Shown: positions 45,720 to 55,543 of the stretch, piece by piece
Position numbering within the stretch: position 1 is the first letter of the stretch
Layout of the letters: every line of letters starts with the position of its first letter
Assembly (NCBI GenBank): GCA_963727955.1
Contig: CAVSII010000010.1
Coordinates: 1 to 64,000, forward strand
Source of the DNA: Bog-756 sp963727955
Lineage (GTDB): Bacteria > Actinomycetota > Acidimicrobiia > Acidimicrobiales > RAAP-2
DNA: 64,000 nucleotides
Direction: 5' to 3'
Position numbers and translations under genes: made by a program
Notes under the pieces: generated by a model
Told to the model about the DNA's origin: nothing
Databases searched by the model: none
Seen by the model: only the letters and a program-made list of their open reading frames with translations

Positions 45720-46646
45720 TTAGCGGGAGCCTTCGGCCCGCACCGTAGCGGGCGACAGCCCGACATGGGCCCGCACGAAGGCACCGACCCCGTCGATGCT
45801 GGTGTCAGCCTCGGGGACCAGCTCCCCCGGAAAGGCCTGGAACACATGGATGAGCTCGGGCCACACCACCAACGAGACGTCGACCCCGGCCAAGCGAAGG
45901 CGTTCGGCCAGACCGGTGGCGTCGTCGAAGAGGACCTCGTCCTCACCCACCTCGACACGCACAGGGGGCAGACCGCCCAGATCACCGAAGAGCGGCGAGG
46001 CCAGTGCTGTCCGGGGGTCGGTGTCCCTCAGATAGGCCGACGCCATCTCGTCCAGACCGGCTTTAGTGACCATCGGGTCCCGATCGGCCCGCTGGTGGTA
46101 GGCCGGCGAGGACTGGGTGAGGTCGGTCCAGGGCGACAGGCACACCGCCGCCGCCGGCAGTGGTGTGCCGGCCGCCCGCAGGGCGAGGAGTAATGCCATG
46201 GTCAGCCCTCCACCGGCCGAGTCGCCGGCCACCGCCAACCGCTGAGGCCCCACGCCCCCGGCCAGTAGGTCCCGGTAGGCCGCGCAGGCGTCGTCCACAG
46301 CGGCGGGAAAGGGATGCTCGGGCGCCAAGCGGTAATCGAGGGTCACCACCCGGCACCGGGAAGCCACTGCGATCCGACCGGCCAGTGGCCGGTGGGTGGC
46401 CAGCGAACCGATGCAATAGCCACCACCGTGGAGGTAGAGGACCACCCCGTCGTCTGTGGCTCCGGCCATCTCCAGCCACTCGGCGTCACGTCCCCCCAGA
46501 CGGCCCGGCTCGACCGTGACCCCGTCCGGCGGCTTCGACGCTGAGGCCACCTGGTCCATGGCCGCGCGCTGCTCGGGGATGGTCCCCTGGGTGAATCCCG
46601 AATCGGCCAGAAAGCCGGCGATGGCCTCGACGCCCGGATGGGTCAT
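45720..46646 (-). CDS. HSL-family alpha/beta hydrolase (esterase)
   Basis: A 308-residue hydrolase of the hormone-sensitive lipase type. The oxyanion motif is YLHGGGYCIGS, the nucleophile elbow is GDSAGGG, an Asp is seen in VRVEVGEDEVLFDD, and the catalytic His in PELIHVFQAF. Start ATG 46646 places the fold at the usual distance. It would hydrolyse short or medium esters in the cytoplasm. It heads the minus-strand run with SDR 2 and the SRPBCC gene. Confidence 0.9.
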   Translation of the reverse strand: MTHPGVEAIAGFLADSGFTQGTIPEQRAAMDQVASASKPPDGVTVEPGRLGGRDAEWLEMAGATDDGVVLYLHGGGYCIGSLATHRPLAGRIAVASRCRVVTLDYRLAPEHPFPAAVDDACAAYRDLLAGGVGPQRLAVAGDSAGGGLTMALLLALRAAGTPLPAAAVCLSPWTDLTQSSPAYHQRADRDPMVTKAGLDEMASAYLRDTDPRTALASPLFGDLGGLPPVRVEVGEDEVLFDDATGLAERLRLAGVDVSLVVWPELIHVFQAFPGELVPEADTSIDGVGAFVRAHVGLSPATVRAEGSR

Positions 46647-46798
46647 GGGGCACCGTACCCCCGGAGCCACCGGGGCCGCACCCCGACCAAGTTCCCGCTC
46701 AACTCGGCCCTCGGAGGTGCCGATACCCACCTGGCGGGAGCAGGCCCGTGCAGGACGCTGGCCGGACGTCCTCGGTCGAACAGTAGAGGGGCAGCCAC

Positions 46799-48049
46799 AT
46801 GTCGGGACGGAAACTGGTCATGCCGCACTGCGGCGCGGTCGTGGTGGCGGCGGTGGTCGGAACGGTGATGGTGGGCACGCTGGCGGTGGGCCTGCCGGTG
46901 GGTCAGGCTGCGGCGGCAACCCAAGGAGCGCTTGCGGTCTCCTCGTCCACCCCCGGCCACTTCTGGCTGGCCACCCCGAGCGGCAATCTGTATGCCTTCG
47001 GTGTGCCCAACTACGGATCGCCCGGGGTCCCTCTCAACAAGCCCATCGTCAATGTGGTCCCGACCCGGGGGAACACCGGCTACTGGATGGTGGCATCCGA
47101 TGGCGGCGTCTTCTCCTACGGCAGCGCCCACTTCTTCGGATCGACCGGCAACATCGCTCTCAACAAGCCGATCGTGTCCATGGCACCGACTCCCGACCAA
47201 CAGGGGTACTGGCTGGTGGCCTCGGATGGGGGCGTCTTCTCCTTCGGCGACGCCCACTTCTACGGATCCACCGGGGCCATCGTCCTCAACAAGCCCATCG
47301 TGGCCATGACCCCCACGCCGGACGGCAAGGGGTACTGGCTGGTGGCCTCGGATGGGGGCGTCTTCTCCTTCGGCGACGCCGTCTTCCACGGCTCGACCGG
47401 AGGCATCGTCCTCAACAAGCCCATCGTGTCCATGGACGCCATGCCCGATAAGGGCGGTTACTGGTTGCTCGCTTCCGACGGAGGCGTGTTCGCCTTCGGC
47501 GACGCCACCTTCCACGGATCGACGGCCAGTGATCCCGAGGACCCGGTCGAGCGTCTGATGACAACCCCGACCGGCGACGGCTACTGGATCGTCCAGCAGA
47601 ACGGGACGGCCACCGCCTTAGGTGACGCAACCGGACGGGCCACGCCCACCACCGCCCTGCTGTTTTCGGCGGACACGCCGGGCGACGCCGCTGTCCTGTT
47701 TGCCTTCCTACAGCTGGGGAAGCCCTACATCTGGGGCGGAAACGGACCGGTGGGCTACGACTGCTCCGGACTGGCGCTGGCCTCCTGGACCCACGGTGCC
47801 GGTGTGGAGTTCGCCCGAGTGGCCGACGACCAGTACCACACGGCCGGCGTTCCGGTGGCCATGGATGCCCTCCAAGCCGGTGATCTGGTGTTCTGGGGAA
47901 CCGACGCCAGCGACTGGACGACCGTGTACCACACCGCCATCTACGTGGGCGGTGGTCGAATTGTGGAGGCGACCGGGGACGTGGTCCAGCTCAACGTGTT
48001 GGACCAGTGGGGTACGGAGGACCTGATGCCCAACGGCAGGCGGCCCTGA
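46799..48049 (+). CDS. Secreted NlpC/P60 peptidase with GYW repeats
   Basis: A 416-residue secreted protein. A signal peptide (MSGRKLVMPHCGAVVVAAV...GQAAAA) is followed by about five copies of a repeat of roughly 45 residues with the core GYWLVASDGGVFSFGDAHFYGSTG, which resembles a beta-propeller blade. The C-terminal NlpC/P60 domain carries Cys in YDCSGLALASW, His in YHTAIYVGGG and a third polar residue nearby; it would cut peptidoglycan peptides. The same GYW repeat appears in the collagen-like gene near 62 kb. The repeats may bind the cell wall; that is inference. Confidence 0.9.
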   Translation: MSGRKLVMPHCGAVVVAAVVGTVMVGTLAVGLPVGQAAAATQGALAVSSSTPGHFWLATPSGNLYAFGVPNYGSPGVPLNKPIVNVVPTRGNTGYWMVASDGGVFSYGSAHFFGSTGNIALNKPIVSMAPTPDQQGYWLVASDGGVFSFGDAHFYGSTGAIVLNKPIVAMTPTPDGKGYWLVASDGGVFSFGDAVFHGSTGGIVLNKPIVSMDAMPDKGGYWLLASDGGVFAFGDATFHGSTASDPEDPVERLMTTPTGDGYWIVQQNGTATALGDATGRATPTTALLFSADTPGDAAVLFAFLQLGKPYIWGGNGPVGYDCSGLALASWTHGAGVEFARVADDQYHTAGVPVAMDALQAGDLVFWGTDASDWTTVYHTAIYVGGGRIVEATGDVVQLNVLDQWGTEDLMPNGRRP

Positions 48050-48135
48050 CCGTTCTCTCCGACACGGATCGCCCGGCCCGGTAAGGGAGGCCACCGGCGG
48101 CGTCGCCGACCGGCAATTTGTGGAACGGTGTCTGG

Positions 48136-49647
48136 GTGAATCCCTCGTCGGCACCGAGGGGCGACGCCTCGGACGCGCCCGCACTCCGCGCCCACTCCTC
48201 TGGCGGGCGCTGGGTGATCGCCGCCACCGTGCTCGGCTCGGGAATGGCGGCGGTGGACGCCACCGTCGTCGGGATCGCCCTCCCTACCATCGGCCGAGAT
48301 TTCCACGCCTCGCTGGGAACGTTGCAGTGGGTGGTTACTGGCTACACCCTGACGCTGGCCTCTCTCCTCCTCATCGGTGGTTCGTTGGGGGACCGTTTCG
48401 GGCGGAAGAAGGTCTTCATGGTCGGAGTGGCGTGGTTCGCCCTGTCCTCGGCGGCCTGCTCGCTAGCCACCGGATCGGGCCAGCTGATCGTCACCCGCGT
48501 CCTCCAAGGGGTGGGGGGAGCTCTCCTCACCCCAGGGAGCCTGGCCATCCTCGAGGCCTCGTTCGCCGCCGACGACAGGAGCGAGGCCATCGGCACGTGG
48601 TCCGGGCTGGGCGGGGTGGCTACCGCGGCCGGTCCGCTCCTCGGTGGCTATCTGATCTCTGCGGCCTCGTGGCGGTGGATCTTCCTCATCAACGTGCCCC
48701 TGGGTGTGGCCGTCCTGCTGGTGTCGACCCGCCACGTCCCCGAGTCGAGCGATCCTTCCGCCACCGGACGTATCGACGTGGCCGGTGCCTTTCTGGCCAT
48801 GGTGTCGCTCGGCTCGATCACCTTCACCCTGATCGACGGACCATCGCAGGGGTGGACCTCACCCGGGGTTCTGGTCACGCTGGTGGTGGGTCTGGTCGGC
48901 GTGGTTGCCTTCGTGATGGTCGAGCACCGATCAGCCTCGCCCATGCTCCCGCTCAATTTCTTCACCAATCAGCAGTTCGCGGTGACCAACGCGGTGACCT
49001 TCGTCGTCTATGCCGGCCTGGGTGGCGCTCTCTTCCTGGTTCCAGTGACCCTCCAGGTGGTCAACCACTACTCCCCCCTCGAATCCGGGGTGGCCCTGTT
49101 GCCCATGACCCTGGTCATGTTGCTCCTGTCCGCCCGGTCAGGCCGCATCGCCGCCTCCATCGGACCCCGCCTCCAGATGAGCGTGGGCCCAGTGGTGGTG
49201 GGCGTGGGCATGGCCCTGCTGGTGCGGGTGCCGTCCAGCACTTCCTACGTAGCGGGGGTCCTTCCCGCCGTTCTGGTCATCGCACTGGGGCTGGCCACGA
49301 CGGTGGCCCCGTTGACCGCCACCGCCCTCGGTTCCCTGTCCGAAGTCCACGCCGGCATGGCCTCCGCCGTCAACAACGATGTGGCTCGGATCGGCAGCCT
49401 GGTCGCCGTGGCCGTGCTTCCGGCCCTGGGAGGGATCAGCGGATCGAGTTACCTCCATCCCCACGCCCTGGCCCACGGCTTCCAAAGAGCGGTGGTCATC
49501 GCCGGTTCATGGTGCGTCCTGGGCGGGATAGCGGCCGCCATCGGGATCAGGAATCCGCCCAGGAGGGGGTCAGACAAAGCACCGGGCCGACCCGGCGACC
49601 GGTACTGCGCCCTGGAGGCGACTCCCCTCCGGGGTCACCCCGCCTGA
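48136..49647 (+). CDS. MFS drug/solute exporter (DHA2/EmrB type)
   Basis: A 503-residue transporter with about 14 predicted membrane segments. GGSLGDRFGRKKVFMVG is the loop 2-3 motif A of the major facilitator superfamily, and LQGVGGALLTPGSLAIL is the DHA2-type motif C. Start GTG 48136 is preferred; TTG 48118 is possible. It follows the NlpC/P60 gene by 86 bp and precedes the oxidoreductase operon by 108 bp. Substrate unknown; it may be a proton-linked multidrug or metabolite exporter. Confidence 0.9.
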   Translation: MNPSSAPRGDASDAPALRAHSSGGRWVIAATVLGSGMAAVDATVVGIALPTIGRDFHASLGTLQWVVTGYTLTLASLLLIGGSLGDRFGRKKVFMVGVAWFALSSAACSLATGSGQLIVTRVLQGVGGALLTPGSLAILEASFAADDRSEAIGTWSGLGGVATAAGPLLGGYLISAASWRWIFLINVPLGVAVLLVSTRHVPESSDPSATGRIDVAGAFLAMVSLGSITFTLIDGPSQGWTSPGVLVTLVVGLVGVVAFVMVEHRSASPMLPLNFFTNQQFAVTNAVTFVVYAGLGGALFLVPVTLQVVNHYSPLESGVALLPMTLVMLLLSARSGRIAASIGPRLQMSVGPVVVGVGMALLVRVPSSTSYVAGVLPAVLVIALGLATTVAPLTATALGSLSEVHAGMASAVNNDVARIGSLVAVAVLPALGGISGSSYLHPHALAHGFQRAVVIAGSWCVLGGIAAAIGIRNPPRRGSDKAPGRPGDRYCALEATPLRGHPA

Positions 49648-49755
49648 CAGGGTCGGGATGACCCGGCCGGGGCCATTTGACAGGGTCAGGGGGTGGGCGG
49701 GCACACTGCCATGAGAGGCGCCCCCACTCCGCGCCCCGAGGAGAGCTAGCCGGTC

Positions 49756-50787
49756 ATGGCGTCGAACATGGTGAGATTCGGAGTGCTGGGGGCGGCACGG
49801 ATTGCGCCGTCCGCTCTCATCAGGCCGGCCGCCGGAAATCCCGAGGTGGCTGTCGCGCTGGTGGGTGCCCGGGACGGCCAGCGGGCTGCCGCCTTCGCCG
49901 CCCGGCACCGGATTCCGCGAGTGGCCGACAGCTACCAGGCGGTGGTCGAGGACCCCGCTATCGACGCCGTCTACATCCCACTCCCCAACAGCCTCCACGG
50001 TCAATGGACCCGTGCCGCCCTCGAGGCCGGGAAGCACGTGCTCTGCGAGAAGCCATTCACCGCCAACGCCGAGGAGGCCCGGGCCGTCGCCGAGGCCGCC
50101 GATCAGGCGGCGCGTCGCTCGGGGCTGGTGGTGGCCGAGGCCTTCCACTACCGCTATCACCCATTGGCCCATCGCATGCGAGAGATCGTGGCCGGAGGCG
50201 AGCTCGGCACCATCGAGCACATCGAGGCGTGGCTGTGCGCCCCGATCATCAAGAAGTCGGACATCCGCTACCAGAGCAGCCTGGCCGGCGGGGCCATGAT
50301 GGACATGGGCTCCTATGTGGTCAACATGGCCCGCATGCTGAGCGGCGAGGAGCCCGTCGTGGCATCGGCTCGGGCCAAGCTCCACGGTCCGGAGATCGAC
50401 CGGGCCATGTCGGCCGAGCTGCGGTTCCCGAGCGGCGCCTCGGCCACCGTGCACTGCTCGATGTGGTCCTCTTCGTTCCTGCGGGTGGCGGTGCGGGTGA
50501 CCGGGGACCGGGGCCAGCTCTCGGTGCTCAATCCGTTCGCTCCCCAGTTCGCCAGCTGGTTGACCGTGGGGTCGGGCGGCACCCGACGCCATGAGATCCC
50601 GGCTCGACGGCCGACCTATGACTACCAGCTGGACGCCTTCTGTGATGCGGTGCTTCGGGGGCATCCAGTGGCCACCACAGCCGATGACGCGGTGGCCAAC
50701 ATGACCGTGATCGATGCCGTGTACCGTGCTGCCAACATGCGCCCCCGAGGATCACCATCCGAGGGACAAGGAGTCGAACAACCATGA
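49756..50787 (+). CDS. Gfo/Idh/MocA family oxidoreductase
   Basis: A 343-residue NAD(P)-dependent enzyme. The Rossmann start is VRFGVLGAARIAPSAL, the second strand ends VALVGARDG, DAVYIPLPNSLHGQW is the substrate contact region, and EKPFTANAEEA contains the conserved E-K-P. These proteins act on sugars, inositols or related polyols. A ribosome site GGAGAG precedes ATG 49756. Its 3' end overlaps the start of the PLP lyase-like gene by 4 bp (ATGA), so the two are translationally coupled. Confidence 0.92.
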   Translation: MASNMVRFGVLGAARIAPSALIRPAAGNPEVAVALVGARDGQRAAAFAARHRIPRVADSYQAVVEDPAIDAVYIPLPNSLHGQWTRAALEAGKHVLCEKPFTANAEEARAVAEAADQAARRSGLVVAEAFHYRYHPLAHRMREIVAGGELGTIEHIEAWLCAPIIKKSDIRYQSSLAGGAMMDMGSYVVNMARMLSGEEPVVASARAKLHGPEIDRAMSAELRFPSGASATVHCSMWSSSFLRVAVRVTGDRGQLSVLNPFAPQFASWLTVGSGGTRRHEIPARRPTYDYQLDAFCDAVLRGHPVATTADDAVANMTVIDAVYRAANMRPRGSPSEGQGVEQP

Positions 50788-52175
50788 GCACTTTCCCCTA
50801 CGACGACCGTTTCACCGTTCATCGCACCCTTCCCGAAAAAGGGACGCCCCGTCCCGAGCTGCTCGACGCACTCCGTACCATGGCCAAGGAAGAGGACGCC
50901 TCCTGGGAGTCCGGGAAGTGCTCGGGCACCATGTACTGCGGCGACCATGACCACTACGCATTCATGAACCAGGCCTTCGGCCTGTTCGCCCACGTCAACG
51001 TGCTCCAGCGCGACATCTGTCCCAGCGCCACCAAGTTCGAAGCAGAAATCATCGCCATGACCCTCGACCTGCTCCATGCCGACGCCATCACCGAATCCGA
51101 GCCGGCGGGACTGGTCACCACCGGCGGCACCGGGAGCATCTGCCACGCCATGCTCGCCTACCGTGAAGACGCAGCACAGAGACGAGGCATCAGACGGCCC
51201 AACGTCATCAAGCCCGAGACCGCCCATCCGGCCTTCGACAAGGCCTGCCATCTCTTCGGGATCGACCTCAAAGTGGCGCCGGTCGACCCGGTCACCACCC
51301 AGGTGGACACCGAATGGGTGGCCGCCAACATCGATGCCGACACCGTCGCCCTCATCGGATCGGCCTGCAATTACGGCTACGGAACCATCGATCCCATCGG
51401 GCCCTTGTCGGATATCGCCCTCGACAAGGGGGTGGGGCTGCACGTGGACAGCTGCCTGGGCGGGTTCATCCTCCCCTTCGGCCACGAGCTGGGCTACGAC
51501 ATCCCCGTGTTCGACTACCGGCTCCCGGGGGTGACCTCGATGTCGGCGGACACCCACAAATACGGTTACGCCCTCAAGGGCACATCGGTCCTCACCTTTC
51601 GGGACAAGTCCCTCCGAGACGCCCAGTACTTCTTCCTCACCGGCTGGAGTGGCGGCAAGTACTGCTCCCCGGGCATGGAGGGTTCGCGCTCGGGAGGTCT
51701 GATCGCCGCCACCTGGGCAGCCATGGTCCATCTGGGCCGGGAGGGCTACCGGCGGTACGCCCAACAGATATTCGCCTCGGCCGCGGTCATGCAGGAATCG
51801 GTCCGCAGCCATCCGGAGCTGCGGATTTTGGGCAACCCGACCTTCCTGTTCAGCTTCACGTCCGACCAGTTCGACATCTACCTGGTCAACGATTTCATGC
51901 GTCAGCGAGGCTGGCGGTTCAACGGACAGCAGTACCCCAACGCCCTCCACATGGCGGTGACCCGACCCCAGACCCAGCCCGGGCTGGCCGAAGCGTTCGC
52001 CACCGACCTGGCCGAGGGCGTCGCCTACGCCCGGGCCCATGCTGGCGAAGCACCGGCCTCGGGGGCCATCTACGGCGGCGTGGCCGGTGGTTTGACCGAC
52101 GAGGCCGACGACTTCATCAAGATGGTGATGGCCGACATGATGGACAGTCAACAGGCCATTCCGGCCGACGCCTGA
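50784..52175 (+). CDS. PLP-dependent lyase/decarboxylase, sphingosine-phosphate-lyase-like
   Basis: A 463-residue fold-type I PLP enzyme of the group II decarboxylase/sphingosine-1-phosphate lyase family. TGGTGSICHAMLAYR binds the cofactor phosphate, and Lys259 in SADTHKYGYALKG is the Schiff-base lysine. GLHVDSCLGGFILPFGHELG is a strong S1P-lyase-like signature, with Asp for the pyridine nitrogen. The family cleaves phosphorylated amino alcohols retro-aldolically or decarboxylates amino acids. It sits between the oxidoreductase and the kinase; the kinase might make its phosphorylated substrate. Confidence 0.88.
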   Translation: MSTFPYDDRFTVHRTLPEKGTPRPELLDALRTMAKEEDASWESGKCSGTMYCGDHDHYAFMNQAFGLFAHVNVLQRDICPSATKFEAEIIAMTLDLLHADAITESEPAGLVTTGGTGSICHAMLAYREDAAQRRGIRRPNVIKPETAHPAFDKACHLFGIDLKVAPVDPVTTQVDTEWVAANIDADTVALIGSACNYGYGTIDPIGPLSDIALDKGVGLHVDSCLGGFILPFGHELGYDIPVFDYRLPGVTSMSADTHKYGYALKGTSVLTFRDKSLRDAQYFFLTGWSGGKYCSPGMEGSRSGGLIAATWAAMVHLGREGYRRYAQQIFASAAVMQESVRSHPELRILGNPTFLFSFTSDQFDIYLVNDFMRQRGWRFNGQQYPNALHMAVTRPQTQPGLAEAFATDLAEGVAYARAHAGEAPASGAIYGGVAGGLTDEADDFIKMVMADMMDSQQAIPADA

Positions 52176-52211
52176 ACCCCCGGCCCGGCTTCACCATCCG
52201 TCGCCCTCCCG

Positions 52212-53807
52212 GTGGACCGCTCTGGCCACGAGCTCTTCGCACTGGCCGTCGACCTGGGGACCGGGGGCCCGAAGATCGGCCTGGTCTCCCTCACCGGCGC
52301 CCTGGCCTGGTCCGAGCACGTACCGGTGGTCAGCCATCGGGGCCCTGGGGGCACCGCCACCCAGGACGCCGAGCAGTGGTGGCGGCTCATCTGCTCAGCC
52401 GCCCAGAGGGCGGTGGCCGCCGAAGTGGTGCCGGTCTCCCGGATCGTGGCTGTGTCCTGCACCGGTCAGTGGGCCAGCACGGTGCCCGTCGACGACGGTG
52501 GCCATCCCGTCGGCGACTGCCTCCTGTGGTCGGATACACGGGGTGCACATCGGGTACGCCAGGCGGTGGGCGGCCCGGTCGGCGGCTACGCCCCCGTCAC
52601 TGTCACCCGGTGGATCCGCCACAACGGCGGCGTTCCCTCCCTTTCGGGCGACGACCCGATCGGTCACATCCTGTTCATCGAGCACGACCTCCCGGCGGTG
52701 GCCGCCGCCGCCCGGTGGTACCTGGAACCGGTCGACTACCTGGCCATGCGCTTTTCCGGCGTGGCCGCAGCCACGGCGGCCTCGATGGCCGGAACCTGGC
52801 TCACCGACAACCGGCATCCGGACCTTGTTGACTACGACCCGGTGCTCGTTCGAGCTTCGGGGGTCCCGGCCCACAAACTGCCCCCCCTCCGTCCGACCGG
52901 CAGCGTGGTGGGTCCGGTTCTGCCCGGGGTAGCGGACCGGTTGGGACTGCCTCCCGGAGTGGTGGTGATAGCGGGAACACCGGACCTCCATTCGGCCGCG
53001 GTCGGCGCCGGTGCCGTCGGTGCCTACCAGCCGCACCTGGCCATCTCCACCTCCAGCTGGATCAGCTGCCCGTATCCCAAGAAGAAGACCGACCCCTTCC
53101 GGCAGATGACCACCGTGGTCGGGGTGACCCCGGGCCTCAACTTGGTGGCCAACAACCAGAATGCCGCCGGCGGCGCGCTCGAGTGGCTGCGCGGGTGCCT
53201 GGCCGAGGGAACCGAAACACCCAGCTACGAGGAGCTGACGGCGCTGGCCGAACGAGCTGACCCGGGAAGCGACGGAGTCATCTTCACCCCCTGGTTGGCG
53301 GGTGAACGGTCGCCGGTGGACAACCGCCGGGCACGGGCCGGTTTTCACAATCTCTCCTTGCGCACGTCCCGCCCTCACCTGGTGCGGGCCGTCATGGAGG
53401 GCGTGGCCTTCAACAGCCGATGGCTCAACCAGGGGGTCGAACGCTTCATCGGTCGAAAGTTCGGCGCCATGCGCGCCGTGGGGGGCGGCGCCCTCTCACC
53501 CCTGTGGTGCGCCATCTACGCCTCGGTCCTCGGGCGGCCCATCGAACAGGTCGCCGATCCCCGCCAGGCCAATCTGCGCGGGTGCGGCCTGTGGGCCGGC
53601 ATGGCGCTCGGCTACCTCGACCCGGGGGAGATCCGCTCTCTGGTGCCGATCGAGACCACCTACTACCCGGATCCGGCCTGCTGCACCGTCTACAACCGAT
53701 TGTTCGCCGAGTTCCCGAAGCTCTACGCCGCTCAGAGGGGCGTGTTCCGGCGACTCAATCGACCGGCCACGACCCACGCTGACCGGTCCTCCCGCCCGGA
53801 GCCGTAG
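52212..53807 (+). CDS. FGGY-family carbohydrate kinase
   Basis: A 531-residue sugar/polyol kinase. It starts at GTG with ALAVDLGTGGPKIGLV (phosphate 1 motif), followed by AVSCTGQWASTVPVD, LLWSDTRGAHRVR, and AGTPDLHSAAVGAGAV (phosphate 2/adenosine). RAVGGGALSPLWCAIYASVLGRPIE is the C-terminal FGGY signature. It would phosphorylate a sugar or polyol with ATP. It follows the lyase-like gene by 36 bp; with the oxidoreductase it forms an apparent three-gene catabolic unit. Confidence 0.92.
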   Translation: MDRSGHELFALAVDLGTGGPKIGLVSLTGALAWSEHVPVVSHRGPGGTATQDAEQWWRLICSAAQRAVAAEVVPVSRIVAVSCTGQWASTVPVDDGGHPVGDCLLWSDTRGAHRVRQAVGGPVGGYAPVTVTRWIRHNGGVPSLSGDDPIGHILFIEHDLPAVAAAARWYLEPVDYLAMRFSGVAAATAASMAGTWLTDNRHPDLVDYDPVLVRASGVPAHKLPPLRPTGSVVGPVLPGVADRLGLPPGVVVIAGTPDLHSAAVGAGAVGAYQPHLAISTSSWISCPYPKKKTDPFRQMTTVVGVTPGLNLVANNQNAAGGALEWLRGCLAEGTETPSYEELTALAERADPGSDGVIFTPWLAGERSPVDNRRARAGFHNLSLRTSRPHLVRAVMEGVAFNSRWLNQGVERFIGRKFGAMRAVGGGALSPLWCAIYASVLGRPIEQVADPRQANLRGCGLWAGMALGYLDPGEIRSLVPIETTYYPDPACCTVYNRLFAEFPKLYAAQRGVFRRLNRPATTHADRSSRPEP

Positions 53808-53808
53808 C

Positions 53809-55543
53809 TCAGCCCAAATCGGGGGCGAGCCCGGGCCGACCCAGCAGGAATCCCTGAGCCTCGTCGCACCCCATCTCCCGCACGGCGCGCAGCTCCTCCT
53901 CTGTCTCGACGCCCTCGGCCACCACGGCCAGGCCCAGCTTGTGGGCCAGCTCGACCACGGTGGCCACGATGGTGGGGTCCGCCGTCGGAGATCCCAGGCC
54001 GGCCACGAAGCGACGATCCACCTTGAGCCGATCGACAGGCAGGCTTTTCAGGTACAGCAGAGAGGCGCAGCCGGTGCCGAAGTCGTCGAGGGCCATGCGC
54101 ACGCCCAGTTGCTTGATCTTGCCCATCACCGCCGCCATTTCCGTCGCGTCGGGCACCAGCACCGACTCGGAAACCTCGAGGATCAGGGATTCGCCACCCA
54201 GGGAGGAACAGACCAGTGCCTCGCGGACATCGTCGAAGAACCGGGCGTCCTGCAGTTGATGAGCCGAAACGTTGACCGACACCGTCAACGATTGCCTTCC
54301 CGCGTCATACCAGCACCGGCACTGGCCCAGAGCCTGGTTCAACACCCACCGACCGACGGGCACGATCTCGCCGCTCCGCTCCAACAGCGGGATGAAGTCG
54401 GACGGAGGGACGGTCCCGAGCTCGGGGTGGTTCCAGCGTAGCAGCGCCTCCATCCCCACCGTCCGGCCGGTGGCCACCGACAACAAGGGCTGGTAGTGAA
54501 CCACCATCTGTCCCAGTTGATGGGCGCTACGAAGATCGTGGACCATCTGGATCTGGCGTCGCTTCTCCGCTCCGATGGCATCGCTGTAGAACTCGAAGCG
54601 AGCTGACCCGCGACGCTTGGCCTGGTACATAGCGGCATCGGCGCGAGACAGGTTGACCTCGGGGTCACTGCCGGCCATCACATCGGCGATGCCGATGCTC
54701 ACGGATGTGAACAGCTGCCGGCCGCCCACGACCACCGGTGCCAGCATGGTGTGGTGGATGCGCTCGGCCAACGAACGGGCCGTCCCCACCGGGTCGTCGA
54801 GGTCCGTGGCCAGTACGACGAACTCGTCGCCACCCAGGCGGGCAACGGTGTCGGAGCCCCTGACCAGCTCGGTGAGCCGGGTTGCCACCGTCACCAGCAA
54901 TTGGTCTCCGGCAGAATGGCCGAAGCGGTCGTTGATGGCCTTGAAATTGTCGATATCCAAGAAGAGCAGGATGGCGCCGGTGTCCTTGCGATCCAAAGAG
55001 GTGCCGGCTTGCCCGAGACGGTCGGTCAGCAGGGCCCGGTTGGGCAGGCCGGTCAGTTGGTCGTGCAGTGCCTGGTGGGCCAGTGACGCTTGCTCTTGAC
55101 CGAGTCGTTTCTGCAGGGCCCGGCGGGTGGCATCGAACTGGCGGACGATGCGGACCAGGCTGCCGTCACAGCTCAGTCGGACCACGTGGCATGCCAGGTC
55201 GACCACCTCGGCCGCCACCGGCAGCCTCTGGCCCTCCTCGATGATCACAGCCGTGGTGGCGTCCCGCCAGGCCAGATAGGCCTTGGCCACATTGCCCAGC
55301 TCGGCGTTCTCCAGAATGGCCTGCTCCCCCTGGCCGGAGAGGACGGCTTCGTCATCGGCCGAGGCGACCTCGTCGGTGGCCAACCAGTGGCCGATCAGAT
55401 AGGTAGCCAGTCGGGAGGTGGCAAAGGCCTCACCGGCCAGTTCGGACAGCGAAGGCTCGGTTGACCAGAGTGCCCACCTCATCGGCCCGTGCCTGTACGG
55501 CACGTCCGAGCGCTATCCGGTCATCGCTCACCACCATGGTCAT
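53809..55543 (-). pseudogene. GGDEF-EAL cyclic-di-GMP protein 2, frameshifted near its start
   Basis: A diguanylate cyclase/phosphodiesterase of about 578 codons across one shift. ATG 55543 overlaps the upstream gene's stop (ATGA) and begins MTMVVSDDRIALGRAVQARADEV; that frame stops at 55430. The rest, open from 55503, continues as STEPSLSELAGEAFATSR, with the shift between about 55516 and 55432. GGDEF is intact (LARLGGDEFVVLATDLDD, with its allosteric-site region RGSD upstream), and EAL as GMEALLRWNHPE with DDFGTGCASLLYLK and VVAEGVETEEEL. The N-terminal 200 residues look like a helical sensor domain. It may act as both cyclase and phosphodiesterase. A sequence error is possible. Confidence 0.85.

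Noticed and set aside
46647..46798. Cyclic-di-AMP riboswitch upstream of the NlpC/P60 gene
   Set aside because: Such riboswitches often precede wall hydrolase genes in actinobacteria, but I could not find the conserved core words or pairing in this 150-bp leader.
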